From NCBI GenBank assembly GCA_034434835.1, contig DAOTXX010000152.1, positions 45,606 through 109,605 of the forward strand: 64,000 nucleotides of DNA, written 5' to 3'. The notes below the pieces were generated by a model. It had not been told where the DNA came from, did no database searches, and was given only the letters and a program-made list of their open reading frames with translations. The position numbers and the translations under genes are program-made. This stretch comes from JBGLNJ01 sp034434835 (GTDB lineage: Bacteria > Chloroflexota > Anaerolineae > Fen-1058). Positions 1-8,437 of this stretch are shown piece after piece. The stretch's first letter is position 1, and every line of letters begins with the position of its first letter.

Positions 1-64
1 TGTCCAGAGGCCTGGATCGGTCGCGCCATTTGGCACACACTGCTGCAATTCCTGAGACTGGCGA

Positions 65-943
65 TCAAGCTCCACCCATACGCGGGTCGAACGCATCGCG
101 CACCCCATCACCCAAAAAGTTGAATCCCAAGACGACGCTCAGGACGGCCAGGCCCGGAAAGGTTGTCAGCCACCACTGGTAGAATCGAAAGCGGCCCGTC
201 GAGATCATCGCCCCCCATTCCGGGGTGGGCGGCACCGCGCCCAGACCAATAAAGCTCAAAGCGGCGATCGTCAGGATGACGCTGCCAGCGTCGAGCGACG
301 CCTTGATGATGAGCGGCGCGATCGTGTTGGGGACAATGTGCCGCAGCAAGATGCGCCCATCCGGCGCGCCCAGGACACGCGCTGCCACCACGTACTCGTT
401 GTGCCGCACGCTGAGCACTTGACCGCGCATCAGCCGCGCGTACTCGGGCCACCAGACCAAAATCATGGCGATGACGGCGTTCTTGAGGCTTGGCCCCAGC
501 ACCGAAGCGATCGCCAGAGCCAGCACGATGGACGGAAAAGCCAGCGTAATGTCCGCCAGCCGCATGATGAGCAGGTCGAACACACCGCCGATGTAGCCCG
601 CCAGCGCGCCGACCAGTCCGCCCAGCAAACCGGCGAACAAGATGACCAGCAAGCCCACCGGCAATGAAATCTGCGCGCCGTAGACGACGCGGCTGAACAC
701 ATCGCGTCCCAGCTCATCTGTGCCAAACAGATGCTGAATCGAAGGCGGGCTGAGGCGGGCCTCGATGGTTTGCGCCTGCGCGTCGTATGGCGCGATGAGA
801 GGCGCGGCGATAGCGACCACGCCCCAGATCAAAATGATCGCCGCACCAGCCATTGCCATGCGATTGCTGGTCAGGATGCGCAGGCTGCGCCGCCACGGTG
901 ATTCGGATGATATTGCTTTCGCGTTGAGTGCTACCTGATTCAT
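65..943 (-). CDS. dppC: DppC-type ABC importer permease, cluster 1
   Basis: Inner-membrane permease of a peptide/nickel (DppBCDF-like) ABC importer, 292 residues, a normal length. After a short cytoplasmic N-terminus the first membrane segment is at about 32-52. The family signature GTDELGRDVFSR is at 74-85 and the EAA loop that contacts the ATPase at about 184-206. It is downstream of dppB (97 bp gap) and the binding-protein gene on the same strand, so it is the third gene of a dppABC-type operon. No Shine-Dalgarno sequence is visible before the ATG. Only 64 bp follow the stop before the window edge, so a DppD/DppF ATPase pair could lie outside; none is visible. The substrate cannot be read from sequence. 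Confidence 0.92.
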   Translation of the reverse strand: MNQVALNAKAISSESPWRRSLRILTSNRMAMAGAAIILIWGVVAIAAPLIAPYDAQAQTIEARLSPPSIQHLFGTDELGRDVFSRVVYGAQISLPVGLLVILFAGLLGGLVGALAGYIGGVFDLLIMRLADITLAFPSIVLALAIASVLGPSLKNAVIAMILVWWPEYARLMRGQVLSVRHNEYVVAARVLGAPDGRILLRHIVPNTIAPLIIKASLDAGSVILTIAALSFIGLGAVPPTPEWGAMISTGRFRFYQWWLTTFPGLAVLSVVLGFNFLGDGVRDAFDPRMGGA

Positions 944-1040
944 CGTTTTTGGGGAGGGCGACCACTAGCCCATGCGGGCCACAAGCTGCCCCCGCACGGG
1001 GGTTGCGGTCGCCCATCGGGGACACCTGCAAGAGATGTCC

Positions 1041-2057
1041 CTACTCCCGGATGCGCGGATCGAGCACGCCATACAGAACGTCCACAACCAGGTTGACCAG
1101 AATGTAGATCGCCGCGATAAGGAGTGTCGTGCCAAGCACCGCGGGATAGTCCAGGTTCGCCGCCGATTCGACCGCGTAGCGACCGATGCCCGGCCAGGCG
1201 AAAATCGTCTCGGTCATGATCGCGCCGGTCATCAACCCGGCAAAGGCCAGCCCCAGCACCGTGAGCGTCGGGATAAAGGCGTTACGCAGCGCGTGGATCA
1301 AGATCACGGTCCGCTCGCGCAAACCTTTGGCGCGCGCCGTGCGGATGTAATCCATGCGCAGCACCTCGAGCAGTGACGCGCGCGTGATACGGCAGATCAG
1401 CGCCAGCGTGAACCAGCCGAGCACCACGGAGGGCAAGATCAAGTGCTGCAGCGAGTTGCCGAGCGCCTGCCAGTCGCCCGCCAGTAAGGCGTCCGTCAGG
1501 TACATGCCGGTGACGGTGGGTGGGGCGACCAGGCGAGCGTCAATTCGTCCAGGGCCGGGCAGGATTTGCAGCTTGTAGTAGAACAGAAACATCACCATCA
1601 AGCCTGACCAGAAGGGCGGCATCGAAGCTCCCAGCAACGAGACCAGTCGCGACAGATGGTCGAGCCAGCTTCCGGATTTGAGCGCGGCGACGATCCCCAG
1701 CGGCAGCCCAAAGATGAGCGCAAACAGCATCGAGGCGATGGACAGCTCGACAGTCGCCGGCAGAAAATCGGCCAGGTCTTGAGCGACCGGGCGCTTGGTC
1801 TTGAACGAGAGGCCCAGATCGCCACGCGCCAGATTCGAGAGATAGATCAGGTATTGTTCAGGGAGCGATTTGTTCAAGCCCCATTTTTCGATGGCGGCGT
1901 TGACGATGTCGGGCTTGTCCAGCGATTTTTCGCCGACGATGACGACCAGTGGATTGGCCGGGACCAGGTGAGAGACGACGAATGTGAGCAGGGTGACCCC
2001 GATGAGCATGGGGAAGACGAGCAGCAGGCGACGGATGATGTGGACGGACAGGCCCAT
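1041..2057 (-). CDS. dppB: DppB-type ABC importer permease, cluster 1
   Basis: First permease of the importer, 338 residues. The N-terminal membrane segment is followed by a periplasmic loop containing HLVPANPL. The C-terminal half carries the EAA loop, where MDYIRTARAKGL precedes a His-Ala-Leu-Arg-Asn motif, typical of DppB/OppB proteins. The ATG has a GGAG box six bases upstream. A strong 14-bp hairpin separates it from the upstream binding-protein gene, which fits the usual uneven expression of binding protein over permease. It pairs with the DppC at 65-943. Confidence 0.92.
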   Translation of the reverse strand: MGLSVHIIRRLLLVFPMLIGVTLLTFVVSHLVPANPLVVIVGEKSLDKPDIVNAAIEKWGLNKSLPEQYLIYLSNLARGDLGLSFKTKRPVAQDLADFLPATVELSIASMLFALIFGLPLGIVAALKSGSWLDHLSRLVSLLGASMPPFWSGLMVMFLFYYKLQILPGPGRIDARLVAPPTVTGMYLTDALLAGDWQALGNSLQHLILPSVVLGWFTLALICRITRASLLEVLRMDYIRTARAKGLRERTVILIHALRNAFIPTLTVLGLAFAGLMTGAIMTETIFAWPGIGRYAVESAANLDYPAVLGTTLLIAAIYILVNLVVDVLYGVLDPRIRE

Positions 2058-2079
2058 CGCGATCTCCGACGTGAGAATA

Positions 2080-2115
2080 GACCTGACAGGTCTTGCAAAG
2101 CAGACCTGTCAGGTC
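2080..2115 (-). terminator. hairpin between binding-protein and permease genes
   Basis: A perfect 14-bp inverted repeat, GACCTGACAGGTCT at 2080-2093 and AGACCTGTCAGGTC at 2102-2115, with an 8-nt loop. It lies between the stop of the binding protein and the start of dppB. There is no strong T-tract on the minus strand, so it is more likely a partial terminator or a 3' RNA-stabilising structure that raises binding-protein mRNA over permease mRNA. Confidence 0.6.
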
Positions 2116-2125
2116 CAACAGCGGC

Positions 2126-3796
2126 TTACTTGCTCAGGTCAAAGAAGCTGACGAAATGCACCGGATGATAGGCAAAGCCCTTGACGGCCTTGCTCATCCC
2201 GGCAATGGACTGGTTCTGGTAGAGCATCGTAAAGGGCATGTCGTCCATCAGCACCTTTTGCAAGTCCTTGATGGCTTGCTCGCGCTTGGCTGGGTCAAGC
2301 TCGGTGCCGACGATCTTGGCATACTTTTCTGCTTCGGGATTCTTGTAGAGCATCCGTTTGGCGATGCCCCGATCGCTGTACGAGAAATAATCCGTCCACA
2401 TCGTCGGATCGAGATAGTCGGGCGTCCACCCGCCGAAGGCAAAGGCCAGCTTTTGCGCGCGCATGTCGCTCAGGTACACACTCTGCTCCATCGGCTTGAG
2501 GTTGACTGTGATGCCGACTTCTTTGAGGTCATTCTTGATCTTGGCCGCAATCGTCTCGCGGGTGGGGTTCGCGCCATAGGCCAGCTCGATCGTAAAGCCT
2601 TGCTCGTACCCGGCCTCTTTGAGCAGCGCCTTGGCCTTGTTCAGGTCACGTCCTTGCGTCATCTTGGGGTCAACACCCAAAATGCCCAGTGGGATAATAC
2701 TCGGGGCGCGACTGCCGTAACCGCGCAGGATCGCCTTGATCAGCCCGTCATAGTCAACGCTGAGCGCAATCGCCTGCCGCACGCGCTTGTCGGAAAGCGG
2801 TTTGGACAGCGCCGCGCTGGAGGTCATCGCCAGATAGTTTTGATCGAGCGTCTGGCCGATGACGACGTTGAGCTTGGGATCGGCCTTGGCCTGCTCGACC
2901 AGGTCTGGGTCAATGCTGGAAGCCAGGTCCGCGTCGCCGCGCTGGAGCATTTGCAGCACCGTCGTCGGGTCGGCCACGTGCTTGATGATGACCTTGCCAA
3001 GCTTGGGCTTGCCACGCCAGTAATTTGGGTTGGCTTCCAGCACGATCTCGGATTTGGGCTTCCAACTCGTCTGGATGAACGGGCCGCTGCCTGCCGAGTT
3101 TTGATCGAGCCAGTCTTTGGCCTTGTCTGTCTTGTCGGCATCGGCGGCGTCCGTGCCGTTCTTGCTCTTGACCACTTTGCTATCTACGATGCTCATTGCG
3201 GGCGCGGCGACGATGCTCAGGAACGCGGGCGAAGGATCGGTCAGCGTGACCTTGACGGTCGTGTCGTTCAAGACCTGCACGTTCGTGATCACGTCGGCAT
3301 AGAACGACGGATTGCCCTTGAGGTTCTTGAGGCGCGTCCACGAAAAGCGCACGTCCTCGGCCGTCACAGGATTGCCCGAGGTGAACTTGACGCCCGGATG
3401 CAGGTAAAACGTATAATTCAATCCATCGGGCGACACTTCCCACTTGTCGGCCAGGCGCGGAGAGACCTTGGTCAGATCGCTGGCCTTGAACTCGACGAGC
3501 GTGTCATAGGTCGAGTTGTGGATCATCAGGTTAGTCGTCTCGTAGGCCTGATGCGGATCGAGCGTGACCACATCGTCGAGGTTCATCACCATGACAAGCG
3601 CGGATGGCGGAGCGGTCGTCGCCGTCGGCGGCACAGGCGTAGGCTTGGGTTGTGTGGCGGTCGGTTGTGCCGGGGCTGCTGTAGGCGCCGGAGGCTGTGT
3701 CGGCGGCGCAGGCGTCGCCGGGGCGCCGCACCCGACCAGGCTCAGGCCAAGCACGACGACGACGAGCAGGGAAAACAACAGGCGGGTCGCTTTCAT
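2126..3796 (-). CDS. peptide/nickel ABC transporter substrate-binding lipoprotein, cluster 1
   Basis: SBP_bac_5 family (DppA/OppA-like) extracellular binding protein, 556 residues. The chosen ATG has a perfect AGGAGG box seven bases upstream and begins a lipoprotein signal (MKATRLLF, hydrophobic core, lipobox LVGC with Cys23). A Pro/Thr/Ala-rich linker to about residue 60 is followed by the two-lobed fold; family landmarks include TLDPHQAYETTN and YTFYLHPGVKFTSG. It should deliver substrate to the DppB/DppC downstream. A leader with a -35/-10 pair and a possible 33-codon uORF precedes it. An upstream in-frame start at 3841 exists but lacks a ribosome site. Confidence 0.93.
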   Translation of the reverse strand: MKATRLLFSLLVVVVLGLSLVGCGAPATPAPPTQPPAPTAAPAQPTATQPKPTPVPPTATTAPPSALVMVMNLDDVVTLDPHQAYETTNLMIHNSTYDTLVEFKASDLTKVSPRLADKWEVSPDGLNYTFYLHPGVKFTSGNPVTAEDVRFSWTRLKNLKGNPSFYADVITNVQVLNDTTVKVTLTDPSPAFLSIVAAPAMSIVDSKVVKSKNGTDAADADKTDKAKDWLDQNSAGSGPFIQTSWKPKSEIVLEANPNYWRGKPKLGKVIIKHVADPTTVLQMLQRGDADLASSIDPDLVEQAKADPKLNVVIGQTLDQNYLAMTSSAALSKPLSDKRVRQAIALSVDYDGLIKAILRGYGSRAPSIIPLGILGVDPKMTQGRDLNKAKALLKEAGYEQGFTIELAYGANPTRETIAAKIKNDLKEVGITVNLKPMEQSVYLSDMRAQKLAFAFGGWTPDYLDPTMWTDYFSYSDRGIAKRMLYKNPEAEKYAKIVGTELDPAKREQAIKDLQKVLMDDMPFTMLYQNQSIAGMSKAVKGFAYHPVHFVSFFDLSK

Positions 3797-3894
3797 CTCT
3801 TCCTCCTTGTGGAAATCGTGGGCGTGGGAGTGCCAGCCCACCGGCCCACGGTAGGCTCTCTTTTCCTGAGGGCTGGCTCAGGTTGAACCGCCAT
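3793..3894 (-). CDS. candidate 33-residue upstream ORF in the binding-protein leader
   Basis: An ATG at 3894 follows GGAGGTGATC (plus-strand 3902-3911), a strong match to the 16S anti-Shine-Dalgarno. The frame runs 33 codons and stops with a TGA that overlaps the ATG of the binding-protein gene (ATGA). The peptide starts MAVQPEPALRKREP and is basic and Pro/Arg-rich. It may be a translationally coupled leader peptide. No homology is recognised, and a chance ORF is possible because the SD-like sequence is what draws attention. Confidence 0.35.
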   Translation of the reverse strand: MAVQPEPALRKREPTVGRWAGTPTPTISTRRKR

Positions 3895-3930
3895 GTGCTG
3901 CGATCACCTCCACACGACGGTCCAGTCCCA

Positions 3931-3959
3931 AGTCTACCGCGCTTTGTCTGCCTCGTCAA
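3931..3959 (-). promoter_or_regulatory. sigma70-like promoter of the cluster 1 importer operon
   Basis: On the minus strand TTGACG (3954-3959) and TAGACT (3931-3936) are separated by 17 bp. A transcript would start near 3924, about 130 nt before the binding-protein start, and would include the strong SD-like site at 3902-3911. Confidence 0.5.
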
Positions 3960-3967
3960 TCCATTGG

Positions 3968-4047
3968 TGTAAACTTTAGCCCCGGAGTGCGGCCTTCAGG
4001 CCGCGTTTTATGCAGGCTGAAGCCTGCACTCCAACCTTAAGTTGACA
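3968..4047. repeat. short palindromic dispersed element, copy 1
   Basis: About 80 bp with imperfect terminal inverted repeats. Left end TGTAAACTTTAG; the right end read on the other strand is TGTCAACTTAAGG. An inner stem GGAGTG (3984-3989)/CACTCC (4027-4032) encloses two hairpins with 2-nt loops: GCGGCCT-tc-AGGCCGC and TGCAGGCT-ga-AGCCTGCA. A second copy in inverse orientation lies at 35039-35116. It encodes nothing and sits upstream of the FHA gene. Confidence 0.7.
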
Positions 4048-4167
4048 CGCATGCTCGTCAATCCGATCAGCCTGGACCGCACCGCCACTGAATTTGACAA
4101 GCCCGATCAAGCGTCGTATACTTTTTGCATTGGTCAAGGCAAGCATTCATACCCAATAGGAGGACGG

Positions 4168-4755
4168 ATGGCCACTAGTGGATGGCAACTTTTGATGGAA
4201 CAAGGCCCACGCCCTGGGCTGACGTTTGAACTGAACAAGCCCATCATCACACTGGGGCGCGAGGCCAACAACGACATTGTCATTGAGGATCCCCAAGTCA
4301 GCCGGCATCACGCCCGATTGACGCAGCAGGGCGCCGGTTACGCCGTCGAAGACCTGGGCAGTACGAACGGCACGTTCATCAACGGTCACCGCGTCATGGG
4401 CACCAGGCCGCTCAACAGCGGGGATACCCTCGGCCTGGGCGATACAGTCGTGCTCAAGGTGATGGGAGTGGCCGGTGCTGGCGAGACTGTAGTCGCGCAT
4501 CCGCAACCTCAGCCCGCGATGCCGTCTTATGTGCCGCCCCCTCCACCGCCCACGGCAGGCTTTGGCGCGCCGCCGCCTCCACCGCCTCTGCCAGCTCAGA
4601 AGAAAGGCTCGCGTGCGTGGCTGTGGGCCTGCGGCTGTCTGGTGTTGCTCTGTATCGTGGTCACGTTAGCCGCGGCCATCTATTTTTGGAGTAATCCCGA
4701 GCCGCTCAATGCCCTCTTTCAACTGCTCGGGGTCAGTTTGAGATTCACGCGATAA
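4168..4755 (+). CDS. FHA-domain membrane protein
   Basis: Forkhead-associated phosphothreonine-binding protein, 195 residues from the ATG that has AGGAGG five bases upstream; the longer frame from 4042 has no ribosome site and runs into a dispersed repeat. The FHA fold occupies roughly residues 8-95, with TLGREANND, SRHHARL and LGSTNGTFINGH as the conserved loops; Arg, Ser and His of the phosphopeptide site are present. A Pro-rich linker (about 113-150) precedes one transmembrane helix near 155-177, so the FHA domain is probably cytoplasmic. No Ser/Thr kinase is adjacent, so the partner is unknown. Confidence 0.85.
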   Translation: MATSGWQLLMEQGPRPGLTFELNKPIITLGREANNDIVIEDPQVSRHHARLTQQGAGYAVEDLGSTNGTFINGHRVMGTRPLNSGDTLGLGDTVVLKVMGVAGAGETVVAHPQPQPAMPSYVPPPPPPTAGFGAPPPPPPLPAQKKGSRAWLWACGCLVLLCIVVTLAAAIYFWSNPEPLNALFQLLGVSLRFTR

Positions 4756-4758
4756 AAC

Positions 4759-4794
4759 AATCCTCCCGCAGGCTTTGGAGCCTGCGGGAGGATT
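4759..4794. terminator. bidirectional intrinsic terminator
   Basis: A perfect 16-bp stem, AATCCTCCCGCAGGCT (4759-4774) with AGCCTGCGGGAGGATT (4779-4794), loop TTGG. It lies between the convergent FHA gene and the baeRF-like gene. Confidence 0.8.
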
Positions 4795-4798
4795 TGTG

Positions 4799-5905
4799 TC
4801 AATACCTCAATAACGCCCCTAGACCTGCCTGCGTCAATGCCTTGTGGCCGGCGACCATCTCGACGTGCCCGCCCTGCTCGAGCACTTGCTGAATGATCGT
4901 TTCGACGGCATCCGGGATGCGCGCCATCGTTCCCCCACAGAACGGACACTGGTCGAGGCGCTGACTGGTGATATACGCGCACTGCTGGCATTGAAAGCCT
5001 TCCGCCTTGTATCCTTCGGAGACCAGCAAGGTCTGGATGCGGCCCTCGTGCGCGGCGCTGAGCGTATCGTCCAGCCGAACGACTCCTCCCTTACCCTTTG
5101 CGGCCGCGGTGATCACGGCGTCGGCCAATGCGATTTCGTGCTCGTGCTCGACCTCGCTCAAAATCTTGAGCGCCTTGTCACGCACCTCGTTCTCGTTAAT
5201 CGTCATATCTGCCGCGAACGTGCCGATGACGCGATCCGCCCACACGCGTGGCAGCCTGGACTTCCATTGCTTGAGCGTCTCGGTCTTGCCGCCTACCAGC
5301 AAATTGCGCGGCTGATGCGCTTCACAAAAGGCCACCGTCAGCTCGGCGGCTTCTTTCAAGTTGCGTGAGGCAACCTCGTCCTCGTGCTTGTGCGCTGTGG
5401 TATCCGTCCCGCCGCGCCGACCGCCGGTTGACCCGCCGCCCTTGAGGCGACGCACCGGCTCGCCCATCATCCCTTCCGTGCGAACCAACTCGCCGACCTG
5501 AAACAGCAACAACCTCACGCCTTGCTTGTCCACAATTGCCACGACAAAGCGGCCAAACGTATCCCACAGGCGGACGAGCGGCGTCACGTAGGGCCTGGGG
5601 CCGACAAAGACCTGATCGGCAACTGGCACAGCCAGAGAAAATGTGCGCCAAAAATTCTGGGCGTTGCAGGAAAACACAGCCACCCCTCGCCCGCTCCAGT
5701 CATATTCCAGATCAAAAAAACGCTCAATGGCGGCAACGTCTTGATCCGCAGCCTGTCCGCCGGCATCGCGGAGCAACTGGCGTAAGGCCAGTTTGTACTC
5801 GTCCGTCGTGTGTTGAGAAGGATCAACGTTCAGATACAAACTGAGCACAGGCGCGCCTGTGCCCTTGTACTCGGCCAACTCTTGCAGGTCCTTACGACTA
5901 AACAT
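4799..5905 (-). CDS. baeRF-like (bacterial archaeo-eukaryotic release factor-like) protein with zinc ribbon
   Basis: 368 residues resembling the bacterial eRF1-like (baeRF) families: N-terminal MFSRKDLQELAEYKG with VLSLYLNVDP, a middle RNase-H-like region with FVVAIVDKQGVRLLLF, and a C-terminal L7Ae-like half (RNLLVGGKTETLKQW...). A zinc ribbon near the end has CQQC at 306-309 and CPFC at 320-323. Where eRF1 has its GGQ loop this protein has a Gly/Arg-rich stretch, GGGSTGGRRGG, without Gln, so peptidyl-tRNA hydrolysis by the classical mechanism is doubtful. These families are thought to act on stalled or hibernating ribosomes; the exact job is unknown. It is a single gene with the FHA gene convergent. 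Confidence 0.72.
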   Translation of the reverse strand: MFSRKDLQELAEYKGTGAPVLSLYLNVDPSQHTTDEYKLALRQLLRDAGGQAADQDVAAIERFFDLEYDWSGRGVAVFSCNAQNFWRTFSLAVPVADQVFVGPRPYVTPLVRLWDTFGRFVVAIVDKQGVRLLLFQVGELVRTEGMMGEPVRRLKGGGSTGGRRGGTDTTAHKHEDEVASRNLKEAAELTVAFCEAHQPRNLLVGGKTETLKQWKSRLPRVWADRVIGTFAADMTINENEVRDKALKILSEVEHEHEIALADAVITAAAKGKGGVVRLDDTLSAAHEGRIQTLLVSEGYKAEGFQCQQCAYITSQRLDQCPFCGGTMARIPDAVETIIQQVLEQGGHVEMVAGHKALTQAGLGALLRY

Positions 5906-5972
5906 TGAGCCTCCTTTGAAAGGTTTAGGATGTTCCCAGGCTTGCTTCGCCCGACGCGCCAGGCGCGTCCTG

Positions 5973-7163
5973 CTACTTGGGCCGTTCGCCGAGCTTGACT
6001 TGAATCTGCATCTCCTTTCCGTCGCGCAAGATAGTCAACGTGACCACTTGCCCGACCTGGGTTTTGTTTGCCAGATAGGTGATCATCGCGTCGAAATCAT
6101 TCACCAGGTTGCCATCAATCGCCAAAATAATATCGCCGCCTGCCTGAACGGCGATGCCGCGCACGCGCACCTGCTTATTGCCGCCACGAATCCCAGCCTG
6201 ATCCGCCGGGCCATCCGGCGCGACCGAAGCGACCAGCACGCCGTGATCCACCGGCAGCTTGAGCGGAGCGGCCAGCTCCGGCATTGAAAAAGTCCGATCC
6301 ACCGACACCCCCAGGTAAGCATAGGACACGCTACCTTTTTCGACCAGTTGTGGCACGACGCGCTTGACCGTGTTGACCGGGATGGCAAAGCCCACACCAG
6401 AATTGGCGAGGATGCCATTGCTGGTGCGGATCGCCGAGTTTACGCCGATCACCTGCCCGCGCAGGTTCAGCAGCGGGCCGCCGCTGTTACCAGGATTGAT
6501 CGCCGCATCGGTCTGGATGATCTGCGGATTCTGAAAGATGCCGGGGCTATCCAGGGTGGGCTGCCGATCCGCCGGGAGGCTGCGGCCCAGCGCACTGACG
6601 ATGCCAAACGACATACTGCCTTGCAAGCCGAACGGATTGCCAATGGCGACGACGCGCTGGCCCACGCGGACCGCGTCGCTGTCGCCTAGCTCAACCGGCA
6701 TCAAAAGGCTTGCCGGTACATCCACCTTGATCACGGCCAGGTCGCTATAAGCATCGGTCCCCACGATCTTGGCGGTCGCCACGCGGCCATCGGAAAAGGT
6801 CACCTCCACCTCCGTCGCATCCGCCACGACGTGATGGTTGGTGACGATGTGCCCTTTCTGGTCAATCACAAAACCCGAGCCGGTGCCGGCCTCGATCGGC
6901 TGAGCCTCGCTTCCGCTGACGATGGTGATATTGACGACCGCCGGGTTCACGCGCAGATAGAGGTTTTCCAGCAGCGTCTCTTCGGCGGTCAACGGGCCGC
7001 CTGCCGAGGGCGGCAAGGGGGTTGGCACAACCCAAGTCGTCGGGGTCGGATTCGGCCGGGAGGGAGTGGAGGCAGGCGTGGCAGGCACAAGGAACGACTC
7101 GGTACTGCAGGCCAACGTCAAGACAACAAACACCAATACCACCAGTAACGTGATGCGCTTCAT
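5973..7163 (-). CDS. HtrA/DegP-family serine protease with PDZ domain
   Basis: S1C trypsin-like protease, 396 residues from the ATG at 7163; an in-frame TTG five codons earlier is less likely. The N-terminus is a signal segment ending in LTLAC, close to a lipobox, followed by a Pro/Thr linker (about 24-50). Catalytic triad residues are visible: His in VTNHHVVAD, Asp in AYSDLAVIKVD, Ser in GNSGGPLLN. A C-terminal PDZ domain (about 290-385) includes the NKQVRVRGIAVQAGGDIILAI core region. It should degrade or refold misfolded proteins outside the membrane. The CbpA-type DnaJ gene lies just upstream on the same strand (45 bp apart), so both may be one quality-control operon. Confidence 0.93.
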   Translation of the reverse strand: MKRITLLVVLVFVVLTLACSTESFLVPATPASTPSRPNPTPTTWVVPTPLPPSAGGPLTAEETLLENLYLRVNPAVVNITIVSGSEAQPIEAGTGSGFVIDQKGHIVTNHHVVADATEVEVTFSDGRVATAKIVGTDAYSDLAVIKVDVPASLLMPVELGDSDAVRVGQRVVAIGNPFGLQGSMSFGIVSALGRSLPADRQPTLDSPGIFQNPQIIQTDAAINPGNSGGPLLNLRGQVIGVNSAIRTSNGILANSGVGFAIPVNTVKRVVPQLVEKGSVSYAYLGVSVDRTFSMPELAAPLKLPVDHGVLVASVAPDGPADQAGIRGGNKQVRVRGIAVQAGGDIILAIDGNLVNDFDAMITYLANKTQVGQVVTLTILRDGKEMQIQVKLGERPK

Positions 7164-7208
7164 TACAATCACTCCCAAAGGATGACAAGGCGATCTGGGA
7201 TCTCCCTG

Positions 7209-8198
7209 TCACCGTGTCCCCCGGTTACCGGGCCTGAGCCTGGCTAACTCCTGGAACAGCTCTCTCTCGCGCGCGGTGAGATGCTGCGGGATCATCACGC
7301 GCACTTTGACCTTCAGATCGCCGCGCGTCTGGGGATCGCGCAGTCTGGGCATCCCCTGGCCGGCCAACCGGATGACGCGGCCTGATTGCGTCTCGGGCGG
7401 GATCTTGAGCTTGACATCGCCGCTCAATGTGCGAACGACCGCCTCGCCGCCCAGGACGGCCGTGTACAGGTCAATCGGCAGCTCACAGCGTAAATCGTCG
7501 CCGTCGCGCTCGAGGGTCTCATGTGGCAGCACTTTGACAACGAGATACAAGTCGCCGGCCCGACCGCCGCCGATGCCCGTCGCGCCTTGCCCGGTCAGCC
7601 GCACTTTGGTTCCGGTGTGCGCGCCCGCCGGGATCTTGACCTCCAGGCGCTGGCCGTCCTTTTGCAAGATACGAGTCGTCCCAGTGAACGCCTCTTCCAG
7701 CGTGATCTCGACCTCCTGCTCGAAATCCTGGCCGCGCACGCCTGGCGCAGCGCGAGAGGCGCGCGCCCCTCGCCTCTCGGCGCTGCGAAATACGTCTTGC
7801 ACGCCGCCGGAGCGGCCGAAGATCGCATTAAAGAAATCAGAGAAACTGCCCTCGCCGAACAGTTCATCGAGATCGCCGCTGTATTCGACTCGCACCCCGG
7901 GCTGGCCGCCAAAGCCGCCGCCAAACCACTGACTCCAATCAAAGTTGCGCGGATCGCCGCCCATGCGCTGGTACTGTTGATAGCTCGCGCCAAGCTGATC
8001 GTACTTTCTTCGGCGCTCGGGGTCGGAGAGCACCTCGTAGGCTTCGTTGATCCGCTTGAAACGCTCCTCGGCTTTCTTATCGCCAGGGTTCATGTCGGGG
8101 TGATACTGTCGAGCGAGCTTGCGATAGGCTTTCTTGATCTGATCTTCAGATGCGTTTTTATCTACCCCTAGAACCTTGTAATAATCTTGGTATTCCAT
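7209..8198 (-). CDS. cbpA: CbpA-type DnaJ co-chaperone
   Basis: 329 residues. The J domain spans 1-70 with the HPD tripeptide at 33-35 that stimulates DnaK ATPase. A Gly/Phe-rich stretch follows, then the two beta-sandwich substrate-binding domains (about 150-310). There is no CxxCxGxG zinc module, which separates CbpA/class B proteins from DnaJ itself. No dnaK or grpE is in the window. A TATAGT -10-like hexamer sits about a dozen bases before the ATG, so the leader would be very short. Confidence 0.92.
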   Translation of the reverse strand: MEYQDYYKVLGVDKNASEDQIKKAYRKLARQYHPDMNPGDKKAEERFKRINEAYEVLSDPERRRKYDQLGASYQQYQRMGGDPRNFDWSQWFGGGFGGQPGVRVEYSGDLDELFGEGSFSDFFNAIFGRSGGVQDVFRSAERRGARASRAAPGVRGQDFEQEVEITLEEAFTGTTRILQKDGQRLEVKIPAGAHTGTKVRLTGQGATGIGGGRAGDLYLVVKVLPHETLERDGDDLRCELPIDLYTAVLGGEAVVRTLSGDVKLKIPPETQSGRVIRLAGQGMPRLRDPQTRGDLKVKVRVMIPQHLTARERELFQELARLRPGNRGTR

Positions 8199-8239
8199 TC
8201 TCTACAAATCACTATACTGAGCAGAAATCAAACGGGTGC

Positions 8240-8300
8240 ATTGGAATCGAGGCTTCAGCCGGTTCTTGCGGCTAATTCCGGCTAAAGCCTTGACTCCGAT
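8240..8300. repeat. imperfect inverted repeat in the dnaJ upstream gap
   Basis: The 239-bp gap at 8199-8437 contains GCATTGGAATCGAGGCTTC on one side and a matching complement (AAGCCTTGACTCCGATTGC) on the other. They form a long imperfect hairpin that includes CCGG-ending arms. It resembles the other palindromic elements of the window. The remainder of the gap shows no gene. Confidence 0.5.
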
Positions 8301-8437
8301 TGCACTGAAATCATTTCCGACCAGTATATCAGTTTCCACTCAAGATTGTAGGCTACTTGGCAACCAGTGTCAAGGGGTTCCAAAAGCCCAGGCGCAGGCC
8401 ACACGCCGTCTCGGGTCGGCGACCTTTAACCTGCGAC

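Noticed and set aside
1..64. Start of a DppD ATPase gene at the left edge
   Set aside because: Too short to show any ATPase motif or a clear start codon with ribosome site.
2093..3886. 597-codon open frame on plus opposite the first binding protein
   Set aside because: It is antisense to a gene with lipobox, ribosome site and family motifs; the translation is Arg/His/Leu-rich without any domain, as expected from GC-rich shadow frames.
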